Source: Bordetella sp. BOR01 (lineage in GTDB: Bacteria > Pseudomonadota > Gammaproteobacteria > Burkholderiales > Burkholderiaceae_B). Taken from it: a DNA stretch of 64,000 nucleotides. Below, piece after piece: positions 20,767-28,665 of the stretch. The notes under the pieces are model-generated. The model was not told the DNA's origin. It saw only the letters and a program-made list of their open reading frames with translations, and searched no databases. Within the stretch, counting starts at the first letter, position 1, and every line of letters begins with the position of its first letter. Both the position numbers and the translations under genes were made by a program. The stretch is from positions 496,001 to 560,000 of the forward strand of contig NZ_JAHUWT010000001.1 in assembly GCF_019218885.1 (NCBI RefSeq), written 5' to 3'.

Positions 20767-21552
20767 ATGAGCAAATCCAAGCTAGATGAACTTACCGACG
20801 AATTGCTGGGCTATCAGGAAACGCCGGGGCCTGACGGGCCTGTCACTCCTACCATGTCCGATGTGTCCGAACTCGCATCGCATCATGATGTAAGCCTGTC
20901 GGAATCGGAGAAATCGCTTGAGTCCCTGATTACTTCGTTCGGTAGTAGCCAAGGCATACCATGGTTGGGCACCAGTACTCTAGAGGCCCCTGTACAGCCG
21001 GAAGACGCGGCACAAGCCCTTGTGGCGGGCGTAAACGCGGCAAGTGGTGGCACGCTATTGCCGCCCGGCCTGGAATTCAAGCGGAGTCTGACCGCCACTG
21101 TGCACGATTTCGTGAACGTGGAGTTCAAGAGTTCGCATTTCAAGAATACGCTGGGAAATACGACGTACCAGCACACCGGAAATGTGGAAATCTTGGCAAA
21201 GGACGTACGCCTGTCGGCAAAACACATCCGAATCAATTCGACCATAGAACGAAATACGGTAACGGTAAAAAAAGAATCCTACCGCTATATCAACAACCTG
21301 AGCGCCGGTTCATGGTCGGGGTTGTACACCTCCGATTCCAACAATACTGCAACCGCCGTGGCGGGAGACTTGTCGTGGTTCATCAATTTCAGTGCCGGGG
21401 CGGTACGGCTTGGTACTGCGTTGGCCATGGGGCACCACGGCGACGTTCGCAATGGGGTGCGACTACTGGAGATCGATACCGAAAGATCCAAGGCAGATAA
21501 AAAGGCTTATATCGGCCTTACGCTTGTTTCGGCAATTGGCTTGTTCCTTTGA
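20767..21552 (+). CDS. Unknown T6SS-island protein with beta-rich middle and hydrophobic C-terminus
   Basis: I do not recognise this 261-residue protein. Residues 1-100 are acidic and serine-rich, low in structure (SLSESEKSLESLITSFG). A middle part has alternating short strands (TGNVEILAKDVRLSAKHIRINS) like the rungs of a beta-helix, as in spike extensions. The end has a hydrophobic stretch after a charged linker (KKAYIGLTLVSAIGLFL). It follows vgrG by 67 bases and precedes two paralogous unknown genes by 9 bases. By position it may be a VgrG-loaded effector, spike extension or accessory factor; none of these is shown. Base use is less GC-rich than in the core genes. Confidence 0.75.
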   Translation: MSKSKLDELTDELLGYQETPGPDGPVTPTMSDVSELASHHDVSLSESEKSLESLITSFGSSQGIPWLGTSTLEAPVQPEDAAQALVAGVNAASGGTLLPPGLEFKRSLTATVHDFVNVEFKSSHFKNTLGNTTYQHTGNVEILAKDVRLSAKHIRINSTIERNTVTVKKESYRYINNLSAGSWSGLYTSDSNNTATAVAGDLSWFINFSAGAVRLGTALAMGHHGDVRNGVRLLEIDTERSKADKKAYIGLTLVSAIGLFL

Positions 21553-21561
21553 GTCGCATCC

Positions 21562-22581
21562 ATGTCTCCTCCAAATGTCCTTCCGGGTTCGGATGCGGCC
21601 AAGGCTGCGGCTGAAGTAGGCCAATATATCGCCGATCAGGGCGCAGATCTGCAGTTGCCTGAACTGGAGCAGTACGTGAAAGAGCGCATCATCGCCTATG
21701 GCGGTGATCCCGTTACCGCTGCGGCATCGGCTCGTACGGTCACGGTATTGGCGGAGCGAGACCCGACCAACACCCAAACGATTGCTGAGAACATTGTCGC
21801 AAGTACGGTATCTGATCCGAATGCAGCCGCTGATCGCATTCGCGATAGCGTCGAGCGCCAAGTTGCGGAACGGGGCGGTATCGGCAATTTGAGCAAAGAT
21901 GAGCAAAAGGCCTTGGCGTATGGCGAGGCTGAAGACGCGCTGCGCAGGGCGGGCATCACGGATACGCAGTCCTATGCCGATTTGCGGACTCGCGTGAACG
22001 AATACATAGACCAGGGCGCGAGTCCGGAAGTCGCTGCGGCAGCCGCCGCCGCTCCCGCTTTGGCCGCCGCAGGGCCTTCCGCCGATTCTTTGTCGATTTT
22101 TGGCTACTTGATCATGCTGGTGCATGGCGATCTCAAGTATGTGTTCAAAAATACCGAAACGTTCAAAGTGGGCGGCAACGCCATTCATTCGCACATGAAA
22201 GACGTTACTTACGAGATGCCGCCGCACAATCTGCATATCGACTGCGACACGATACAGACGTCTTCGACCGGAGAATTCCTGAATATTCGTCTTCGTTGGG
22301 GCCGAGGTGTTGGTACTTACCCTGGCGAGTACAGGTCCCTGGTGAGTACGTCCTTCACTGCGTATGCAATAACAACCAAATGGGGCATGAAGTGGCTGCT
22401 GCTGGGCCTGTATTCCCTGGCGGTCACGAAGCAGCGTGTATACCTGGCGGGAATAGACAACGACATCGTATTCCGTAGTCGTTCCATTGGCGACGACAAA
22501 GATAAGAGAAAAAGCTTGCTTACGATTCGCAAGACCAAGATTTTGATTGAGCGTGCCAAACGGAAGTACTTCAAGACATGA
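21562..22581 (+). CDS. Unknown T6SS-island protein, first of two tandem paralogues
   Basis: The 339-residue protein is not recognised. It shares a plan with the next gene: N-terminal LPGSDAAKAAAEV, a helical alanine-rich region with GDPVTAAASARTV (about 50-65), the block QGASPEVAAAAAAAP (about 153-167), and the motif IFGYL (about 178-182). The C-terminal half has a strand-rich segment, a hydrophobic hairpin (KWGMKWLLLGLYSLAV) and a basic tail. That suggests a helical carrier or chaperone-binding part followed by a membrane-inserting part. It overlaps the next gene by 4 bases (ATGA), implying coupled translation. Effector or effector-immunity partner are possibilities by context only. Confidence 0.75.
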   Translation: MSPPNVLPGSDAAKAAAEVGQYIADQGADLQLPELEQYVKERIIAYGGDPVTAAASARTVTVLAERDPTNTQTIAENIVASTVSDPNAAADRIRDSVERQVAERGGIGNLSKDEQKALAYGEAEDALRRAGITDTQSYADLRTRVNEYIDQGASPEVAAAAAAAPALAAAGPSADSLSIFGYLIMLVHGDLKYVFKNTETFKVGGNAIHSHMKDVTYEMPPHNLHIDCDTIQTSSTGEFLNIRLRWGRGVGTYPGEYRSLVSTSFTAYAITTKWGMKWLLLGLYSLAVTKQRVYLAGIDNDIVFRSRSIGDDKDKRKSLLTIRKTKILIERAKRKYFKT

Positions 22582-23645
22582 CCCTTCCCTTTAATATCCT
22601 GCCCGACTCTGACGCGGCCAAGGCGGTCGAAGAGGTCAGGCTGCTGGACTTGAACGCCCAGAATCTTGATCAGCAGATTGCGCCGATTCTGCAGAAATAC
22701 AATGTGGATCCGGTAACGGGGGCTGCAATTGGTGAAACGGCGCGGCAAATCGTTGCCAGCAATCCCAATATCGGTTTGCAGCCTTTGGCCGAGAGCCTGG
22801 TTGGTACTGCGGTGGCAGATCCTAGAGTGGCGGGCTATAACGCCCGGGAAGCGGTGCGCGCCGGTGGAAACCTGAGCCAGAGTGAACAAGAAGAACTTGC
22901 AGTTCAGGCGGCCGGCGTGGAAGCCGAAAAAGCCGGCGGGGACAAAGCAGTGGCAGAAGGCAAAGCCAAGGAAGCACTTAGCCAGGGGGCAAGCCCTGAG
23001 ATGGCGGCGCAATCGGCAGCCGCCGCTGCCGTTTCTGCCGCCGTGGCGAACAACGCTGGTCCGTCAGGGCTGGAGATATTTGGCTATTTGAAGGCAATGG
23101 TCAAGGGAGTGGTCATTGAAACTATCAAGGGAGACGAAAGGCATGAAGTCACAGGCCAGACCCTTTGGGATATACAGAGCGGGGCCTTTATCCAGACTAC
23201 GGCCAACGATCTCAATATAAATTGCACGGAATACCATGCCGAGGCTCGTCACGACGTCAGCCGTCGTTCCTTCGCAGCCAACGTATACGTGAAAGGCTAC
23301 TACATGGAGTCCCCCAGTCCCTGGGCTTTGACAGGGCTGTCAGCGTCGATTGCCGGGGCGTCCGCCAGTGCTTATGCATTTATCTATTCATTTGGTGGCC
23401 TAAAAACTACCCACGCAAAGAAAGATTTATATTTTGCAGGAATCGGCATGGGAAGTTTTGAGAAAACATTCGAAAGTGCCCATCAGCGCATCGACAGGAC
23501 ATTGGTAAAAATTGGGTTGAATGAAGACCGGTTGCTTTTCCTTGTCGGCAGCCCGGTCGGTCCCGTCAAGTCGGGGCTTGGCAGCGCGAAGTCAAAAATC
23601 AGCGGCATGTTCAGCAAGAAAAGCAATAGCAGTGGCAATCCATGA
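22578..23645 (+). CDS. Unknown T6SS-island protein, second of two tandem paralogues
   Basis: This 355-residue protein is not recognised and is a clear paralogue of the preceding one: LPDSDAAKAVEEV at the N-terminus, VDPVTGAAIGETARQIVASNP, then QGASPEMAAQSAAAAA and the same IFGYL motif (about residues 172-176). The C-terminal half again has strands, then a small-residue hydrophobic hairpin (SPWALTGLSASIAGASASA) of membrane-inserting look, and a basic, serine-rich tail. Its start overlaps the previous stop by 4 bases, and its own stop overlaps the start of the DUF2169 gene by 4 bases, so the three are translationally coupled. Confidence 0.75.
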   Translation: MTLPFNILPDSDAAKAVEEVRLLDLNAQNLDQQIAPILQKYNVDPVTGAAIGETARQIVASNPNIGLQPLAESLVGTAVADPRVAGYNAREAVRAGGNLSQSEQEELAVQAAGVEAEKAGGDKAVAEGKAKEALSQGASPEMAAQSAAAAAVSAAVANNAGPSGLEIFGYLKAMVKGVVIETIKGDERHEVTGQTLWDIQSGAFIQTTANDLNINCTEYHAEARHDVSRRSFAANVYVKGYYMESPSPWALTGLSASIAGASASAYAFIYSFGGLKTTHAKKDLYFAGIGMGSFEKTFESAHQRIDRTLVKIGLNEDRLLFLVGSPVGPVKSGLGSAKSKISGMFSKKSNSSGNP

Positions 23646-26266
23646 AATTCATCAAACCGTTGCGATTGACGGTTATGCCCCGGCCGTATCAATGGCGAGG
23701 CATGGCTTTTCTATCTGTTGCCGTCGCGGTACTGGTCCGGCACAAGCCCGAAGGGGTCGTGATCGAGACTGAACAAACCTTGCTTAATGACATCTTGCCA
23801 GAGCTTGATGCCGATGAGGTATTGGACTTCGTTATGCCCAAGCCGCACCCGGAATATTTGGTAAGCGGCGGCGCCTATACTGCTCATCAGCAAGACAAGA
23901 CCCGGTGCATGGTCAGCGTGAGAGTGGGCGACAAGCGCAAGGATGGCCTTGTTTTTGGTGACCGATATTGGATTGGCGATCAGATCTCGGATCCGCAGCC
24001 GTTTGAAATGATGCCCTTGACGTGGAGCCGTTCGTTCGGGGGCGAAACCGTACCGGATAATCCCCAGGGCGCAGGAGTGGATGAAGTCGAAATTAACGGT
24101 ACGACAGCGGTCCGCCTGCCAAACCTGGAGTCTCCCGTTGAGCGAATCAACAGCAAAGGGCAACAGGTTGCTCCCTACAATTTTGGACTGATCGGTATCG
24201 ACAGGCCTCAACGCTTGTCCAAGCTGGGTTCTGCTGACGAAAAATGGATCAAGGAAGTCGGCACGGGATTTTTCGACGATCTGCAATTTTCAGCATTCAA
24301 TGCGGCCAGCGATGATCAGGTCTGGCAAGACCGCGATGCGCTTGCCATGGATGAGCCTTTTGAGTTCTGGAATATGCATCCAGAACTGCATTGCTGGTCT
24401 GGATCGCTAGCCGCTTTGCGCGCCCGCTGCTTTATCAAACGAAAAGATGCAGACGCGCTCGATGAAGTCCCAATGCGCCCCACTACAGTCTGGTTCCTGC
24501 CGCATCGTACCAGCTATGTATTGCTTTTCCATGGGCAGGTTCCTATTGTCGAGAGTGACGCTGTCGACGTTAGTACCATTATGGCCGCCATGGAGCATGC
24601 GGATCGGCCTCGCTCGATGGCACATTACACGCACGTCTTTGCGCGGCGCATGAATTTTGATACGGCCGCACTGGAGACACTGCGTGATGCCGATCTGATG
24701 CCCGGGGATATTCTCGCCCCGTGGCTAGAGAATATCTCGTTGGAGAAGCATGCATTGCTGTCCAAGTTGACTGACCGCTTGCGTCGGGATACCGGGGCGT
24801 ATCAACCTGGTGGCTTCGTGGGGCCCGTCAAGCCTGTAACCTTGACTGACTTGCCCGAGATGGCAGAGCACTACCAGCAGATGCACCAGGACGTCATCGA
24901 ACAGCAAAGGCATGAACAGCAAAAGGTCTATGAAGAAACGCGTCGCAGCGTCGAACAAACAGGCAATGAGCGTGACGCTGAGTTGTTTCGCGCGGTTGCC
25001 GGCGCTTTGCTTCCTCAATCTGGCGAGTTCACTTTGCCGCACCGTGGCCCACCGGATCTGGACTCAATATTCCAGTCGGTACGCAATTCGCAGTTCCGTA
25101 GCGGGCTGCGCGCTTCATTTTCGGGAAAAGAGGCCGAGGGCATTTCGACGCGAGAACTTTATGCTCACGGGAAACGGGCATTGAAGCAAACCTATTTATA
25201 TTCGGTGCATTTCCAGCAAGGTGTGGCCAAGGCGGCGCCTCATCGCGTTCAGCAAATTCGAGACCAGGTAGAGAAAAAGTATCGGCTTAACCGAAATCTG
25301 TCAGACATGGATCTGACGGGGGCTGATTTGTCGAATATGGACTTGGCCGGTGCGGATTTTTCCCGCACATGGCTGGAACGAGCCGATTTAACAAATACAA
25401 ACCTCGCGGGAGCGCGGTTCGAAGAAGCGGTGTTGGCGCGGGCGAGCTTCGTTACTTGCTGCCTGGACAACGCAGTCTTCACGCGGTCCAATATCAGTGA
25501 GGCGGTCTTTGAAGGCGTATCGTTCAAAGGGACGAAGTTTGAAGGAGTGATTTGCGAGACGCGGACGGTGTTTGATCGCTGCGCGTTCGAGTCTGGTGCC
25601 ATGGATGGCTTCGTCATGAAACATGTCGAGTGGCGAAATTGCGGGATGCGCGAGATGGAGCTTCGCGACCTTACGTTCGAAGACTCCGCCTTCAGCGATA
25701 CGGCGATTGCCGAATCGCGCCTGGACAAGGTCAGCTTCGAGCACTCTACTATTGAAAACCTCTGCATTGACGAATGCGTGCTCAGTGCCTGTGCCGCGTT
25801 CGAAAGTACATTCCGGCACGGCCATTTGAATAACTCCTTCGCGGCAAAATGCGTGTTTTTGGACACTGTGTCATTTGACGGCTACTCGTTTCAGGATAGC
25901 CATATCCAGCAGACGATGTTTCGGGAGATCCAGTTTAAAAATGTCAGCTTCCAGGGCGCAACATTGGAGCAATGCGATTTTACCCAGGCTCGCCTGACCG
26001 GATGCGATTTGCGGAAAATCGAGTCGCCTCAAGCGCTGTTTGTGCGTGCCAATCTGGATATGGCAGATCTTTCCGACAGCAATTTGATGCAAGCCAATTT
26101 CCAGAAGGCCAGTTTTGTGGGGGCCAACCTGACAGGGTGCAATTTCTTTCGGGCCGATATGTCCGAGACGCTGCTGGATGCTTCCACTCGCGCGGACGGT
26201 GCTTATGTCCAGCGTGTCAAACTGGTCCCGCGGCGCAAGAATGCGCAGGCCACTCTTGGGGGATAG
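23642..26266 (+). CDS. DUF2169 domain fused to a pentapeptide-repeat domain (T6SS adaptor)
   Basis: The 874-residue protein starts with a DUF2169 domain (about 1-300: KFIKPLRLTVMPRPYQWRGM, GDRYWIGDQISDPQPFE, MPLTWSRSFGG). A helical charged linker follows (about 395-460, with EQQRHEQQKVYEETRRS), and then a long pentapeptide-repeat stretch (about 548-850) of A(D/N)LXX-type units such as ADLSNMDLAGADF. DUF2169 proteins of T6SS loci are known adaptors that help load DUF4150/PAAR-like proteins and effectors on VgrG. Pentapeptide repeats fold as a right-handed square beta-helix. The gene overlaps its upstream neighbour by 4 bases and precedes a second pentapeptide gene by one base. Confidence 0.9.
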   Translation: MKFIKPLRLTVMPRPYQWRGMAFLSVAVAVLVRHKPEGVVIETEQTLLNDILPELDADEVLDFVMPKPHPEYLVSGGAYTAHQQDKTRCMVSVRVGDKRKDGLVFGDRYWIGDQISDPQPFEMMPLTWSRSFGGETVPDNPQGAGVDEVEINGTTAVRLPNLESPVERINSKGQQVAPYNFGLIGIDRPQRLSKLGSADEKWIKEVGTGFFDDLQFSAFNAASDDQVWQDRDALAMDEPFEFWNMHPELHCWSGSLAALRARCFIKRKDADALDEVPMRPTTVWFLPHRTSYVLLFHGQVPIVESDAVDVSTIMAAMEHADRPRSMAHYTHVFARRMNFDTAALETLRDADLMPGDILAPWLENISLEKHALLSKLTDRLRRDTGAYQPGGFVGPVKPVTLTDLPEMAEHYQQMHQDVIEQQRHEQQKVYEETRRSVEQTGNERDAELFRAVAGALLPQSGEFTLPHRGPPDLDSIFQSVRNSQFRSGLRASFSGKEAEGISTRELYAHGKRALKQTYLYSVHFQQGVAKAAPHRVQQIRDQVEKKYRLNRNLSDMDLTGADLSNMDLAGADFSRTWLERADLTNTNLAGARFEEAVLARASFVTCCLDNAVFTRSNISEAVFEGVSFKGTKFEGVICETRTVFDRCAFESGAMDGFVMKHVEWRNCGMREMELRDLTFEDSAFSDTAIAESRLDKVSFEHSTIENLCIDECVLSACAAFESTFRHGHLNNSFAAKCVFLDTVSFDGYSFQDSHIQQTMFREIQFKNVSFQGATLEQCDFTQARLTGCDLRKIESPQALFVRANLDMADLSDSNLMQANFQKASFVGANLTGCNFFRADMSETLLDASTRADGAYVQRVKLVPRRKNAQATLGG

Positions 26267-26267
26267 C

Positions 26268-27311
26268 ATGAGTAAAGCCTACGTCCTGAAGAATGCGCAC
26301 GCCCTGGAACGGCTCGGCAATTTGAATTTGCGCGGGGAGGCATTCGAAAATGATGCCTTGGCTGGATTGATTTTCGACCATACTGATTTTTCGGGCGCCC
26401 GGTTCCTGAATTGCATCATGCACGAATGCGTGTTCATCGAGTGTAATTTTTCCGGAGCGCAGTTCGTGGGTACGGATTTGACTCACACCGAGTTCTCGAC
26501 TTGCATGCTTGATAAGGCGATTTTCGACGAATGCGACCTGTCAGAGGTGGAGTTTGATGAATGCAAGCTGACAAGTGCGGTCGTGCGCGACTGCCAAGTC
26601 AAGAAAATCGGGATCTCTGACTGTGATGCCACGGACGCGGTGCTGAGTGATCTCGATATGCGCAACATCAATGTATTTGACACTTGTCTGGTGCGCACGG
26701 ATTTTAGCGGCACGGATTTGTCTTCATCGCTTTTTCATGAGCTCGATTTGCGCGAGACCGTGTTCGAGCGCGCAGTCATGAAAAATATCGCGTTGTCTGG
26801 CTGCAATTTGTCTGGCCAGGATTTTTCCGGACAAGACCTGTCAGGCGCGCAGTTCAATGACACTATTCTTGAAAACGTGGGTTTTGCAGAGTGTCGACTG
26901 GAAATGTGCAATTTCAGTGACGCCAAAATCAAAAATGCAAGTTTCACGAAGGCTGATGTGAGCAGCGGTATTTTTATCAATGCCACAATCGAAGGCGCAC
27001 TATTCGGCAGCGCGGTCATAAAGCAGAGCCTGTGGAACGGTGCCCTGGTCGAGAAAAGCGATTTAAGTGGGGCCGACCTGAGCATGAGCGTGTTCAATCG
27101 GACCTCTTTCGAGCGCTGCCGGTTTTATGGCAGCGATATGCAGTACGCTGATTTATCGTATGCGGGCCTGAAAGAGTGTGATCTGGAAAAAATTACTTTG
27201 AATGGCACCCGGTTTCACCGGGCAATAGTTGATTCGGAAGAAATCAAGCATCGTCTGGGTGCGATTGAGCGCGATGACGAACTGTTTGAAGCCGAATTAT
27301 GGAGTGCGTGA
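26268..27311 (+). CDS. Pentapeptide-repeat protein of the T6SS island
   Basis: The ATG at 26268 follows GGGGGA and the upstream stop by one base; the frame is open further up but would overlap the DUF2169 gene. The 347-residue product is almost wholly pentapeptide repeats (about residues 15-335) with units like DFSGARFLNC, DLSEVEFDEC and DLSGADLSMS, predicting a rod-like quadrilateral beta-helix. It has no signal peptide or catalytic motif. Paired pentapeptide proteins downstream of DUF2169 are common in vgrG-DUF2169-DUF4150 loci, where they may act as spike extensions or scaffolds. A DNA-mimic role like Qnr/MfpA is possible but not indicated by context. Confidence 0.88.
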   Translation: MSKAYVLKNAHALERLGNLNLRGEAFENDALAGLIFDHTDFSGARFLNCIMHECVFIECNFSGAQFVGTDLTHTEFSTCMLDKAIFDECDLSEVEFDECKLTSAVVRDCQVKKIGISDCDATDAVLSDLDMRNINVFDTCLVRTDFSGTDLSSSLFHELDLRETVFERAVMKNIALSGCNLSGQDFSGQDLSGAQFNDTILENVGFAECRLEMCNFSDAKIKNASFTKADVSSGIFINATIEGALFGSAVIKQSLWNGALVEKSDLSGADLSMSVFNRTSFERCRFYGSDMQYADLSYAGLKECDLEKITLNGTRFHRAIVDSEEIKHRLGAIERDDELFEAELWSA

Positions 27312-27329
27312 TATTTTCAGGAGATAGCT

Positions 27330-27698
27330 ATGCCAGCAATGGGATGCGGGGGTAAAGGCCGCAGTACCGCAATCGGCCCGTATGCGACCGGCCCATCGGT
27401 GAACCGGATGTTGAGTCGCATGCGACTGCCAACCCCCTCGTTATTTATCAAGAATATGCCCGCCCAGACTCTTTGGTCGGTGGGGCCATTTACTATCGAT
27501 TCGCCAACAGCGGTTATGGGAGTATTGACTGGCACGCTGTTCATGGTGGGCACCACTGTCGCCCTGTTTCCGTCTACGGTGATTGCATGCGGAGCAAATG
27601 TCATTCGATGGTTATGTGTGACCATACAGAATATTTTTAATGCCATCGGGCTGACTGATGGACTGGATCAGACACTGATGTGGGTGTTTTCGATGTGA
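27330..27698 (+). CDS. Divergent DUF4150/PAAR-like protein
   Basis: This 122-residue protein follows the pentapeptide gene by 18 bases with AGGAG upstream. It lacks the metal-binding motif of classical PAAR tips. Its C-terminal third reads PSTVIACGANVIRWLCVTIQN, which follows the DUF4150 pattern S-x2-V-x3-G-x2-V-x-R-x2-x-x-T-x2-N seen in PAAR-like tip proteins, and a GVLTGTLFMVGTTVALF stretch precedes it where that family has a gly-rich strand. Position beside DUF2169 supports a spike-tip role. The match is weak and the hydrophobic middle could instead be a membrane segment. Confidence 0.55.
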   Translation: MPAMGCGGKGRSTAIGPYATGPSVNRMLSRMRLPTPSLFIKNMPAQTLWSVGPFTIDSPTAVMGVLTGTLFMVGTTVALFPSTVIACGANVIRWLCVTIQNIFNAIGLTDGLDQTLMWVFSM

Positions 27699-27739
27699 GC
27701 TCGGGGTTTCACTTAAGGAAGTAGCATTAGTCCGTACTC

Positions 27740-28258
27740 ATGATCTATTACCGATTGACCACGGTTTTCGGGTATCTGCTCATGGCCGTGGCGCTGATCG
27801 TGCTTGCAGGATATCTGCTGCTGTTCATCTTCGTCAGTGGCTTTTTTGGTCACAAGCTTATTTTCAATACCTGGGCGGGATGCTTCATCGCGAGCATTGT
27901 TTTGTTCCAGATCCGCTCATTGGTGGTTGACAACCTGACCGAGCGGATCTCCAGGCATGGCCAAGCTGCAACCGCGCAGGTACTTGCGATGGCACATGTG
28001 GGGGGGCGTCATATGGGCAAACGCGCCGTTGCCGATTGGCGCCAACTGAAAGTGAAAGTTTTGCCAATGCCAGGTATTTCAGATGGGCGCGAGACATATA
28101 TCGAGCAACTTTTCGCGCCGAACGCTGTGGCATGGCTCAAGGAAGGTGCCACGGTGCCGATCAAATACGATGCCGATTTGAAGCTGGCAATGATCGACCA
28201 CACGGACGCCTATTCGCGCTTGCGACCTGGGCTGCAGTTTCGCTGGCGGCGGCGTTGA
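27740..28258 (+). CDS. Two-helix membrane protein, last gene of the T6SS island
   Basis: The 172-residue product has two N-terminal membrane helices (about 9-35 and 41-60) and a soluble C-terminal part containing GQAATAQVLAMAHVGGRHMGK and ATVPIKYDADLKLAMIDH. The pattern of a helix pair plus a small beta domain with a terminal V-P-I-K-Y-D strand recalls DUF3592-type proteins. As the last gene of an effector module, and membrane-bound, it could be an immunity protein, but nothing proves this. Its end overlaps the convergent DUF2784 gene by 49 bases. Confidence 0.7.
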   Translation: MIYYRLTTVFGYLLMAVALIVLAGYLLLFIFVSGFFGHKLIFNTWAGCFIASIVLFQIRSLVVDNLTERISRHGQAATAQVLAMAHVGGRHMGKRAVADWRQLKVKVLPMPGISDGRETYIEQLFAPNAVAWLKEGATVPIKYDADLKLAMIDHTDAYSRLRPGLQFRWRRR

Positions 28259-28641
28259 TCACCTTTTCCTGAGTAGCTTTTAGGTGAGTAGCTTTTATAT
28301 ACGAGCGCATACACCATCGCATTACCGACCACCAGCATGCCCGCCAGTACCATCTGTATGGGCCGCGTCAACCCCGCCGGATAAATCAGTCCGAACACAT
28401 AGTGTTCGATGAATCCGCCCTGGTAGCCTTCTTGGCCAGCCAATTGCCGCAAGTCATTTTCCAGTGGCGTCAGCGGGCAGGTCCACCCCATGCCGACGAC
28501 GGTGGCTCCCCACGCCAGCGCGGCCAGGTGCCAGGGCATCAGCCAGCGCTTCCATAGCACCAGCAAGCCGCCCAGCACCACGAACAGCACAAAGGCGGCA
28601 TGGACCAGCAAAACGAGATCGGCAAGGGCGCGGTAGATCAT
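28210..28641 (-). CDS. DUF2784 small membrane protein
   Basis: The 143-residue protein has about three to four hydrophobic segments and the family blocks LVHAAFVLFVVLGGLLVLW, WGWTC-like MGWTCPLTPLEN and GFIEHYVFGLIYP. DUF2784 proteins are inner-membrane proteins with no known function. The last about 25 residues are arginine- and lysine-rich and run into the 3' end of the convergent T6SS-island gene (overlap 28210-28258), suggesting that the island's arrival may have altered this C-terminus. It lies 24 bases downstream of the dedA-type gene on the same strand. Confidence 0.9.
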   Translation of the reverse strand: MIYRALADLVLLVHAAFVLFVVLGGLLVLWKRWLMPWHLAALAWGATVVGMGWTCPLTPLENDLRQLAGQEGYQGGFIEHYVFGLIYPAGLTRPIQMVLAGMLVVGNAMVYALVYKSYSPKSYSGKGDQRRRQRNCSPGRKRE

Positions 28642-28665
28642 GCGGTAGCCCTGCCGCAGCGATGG

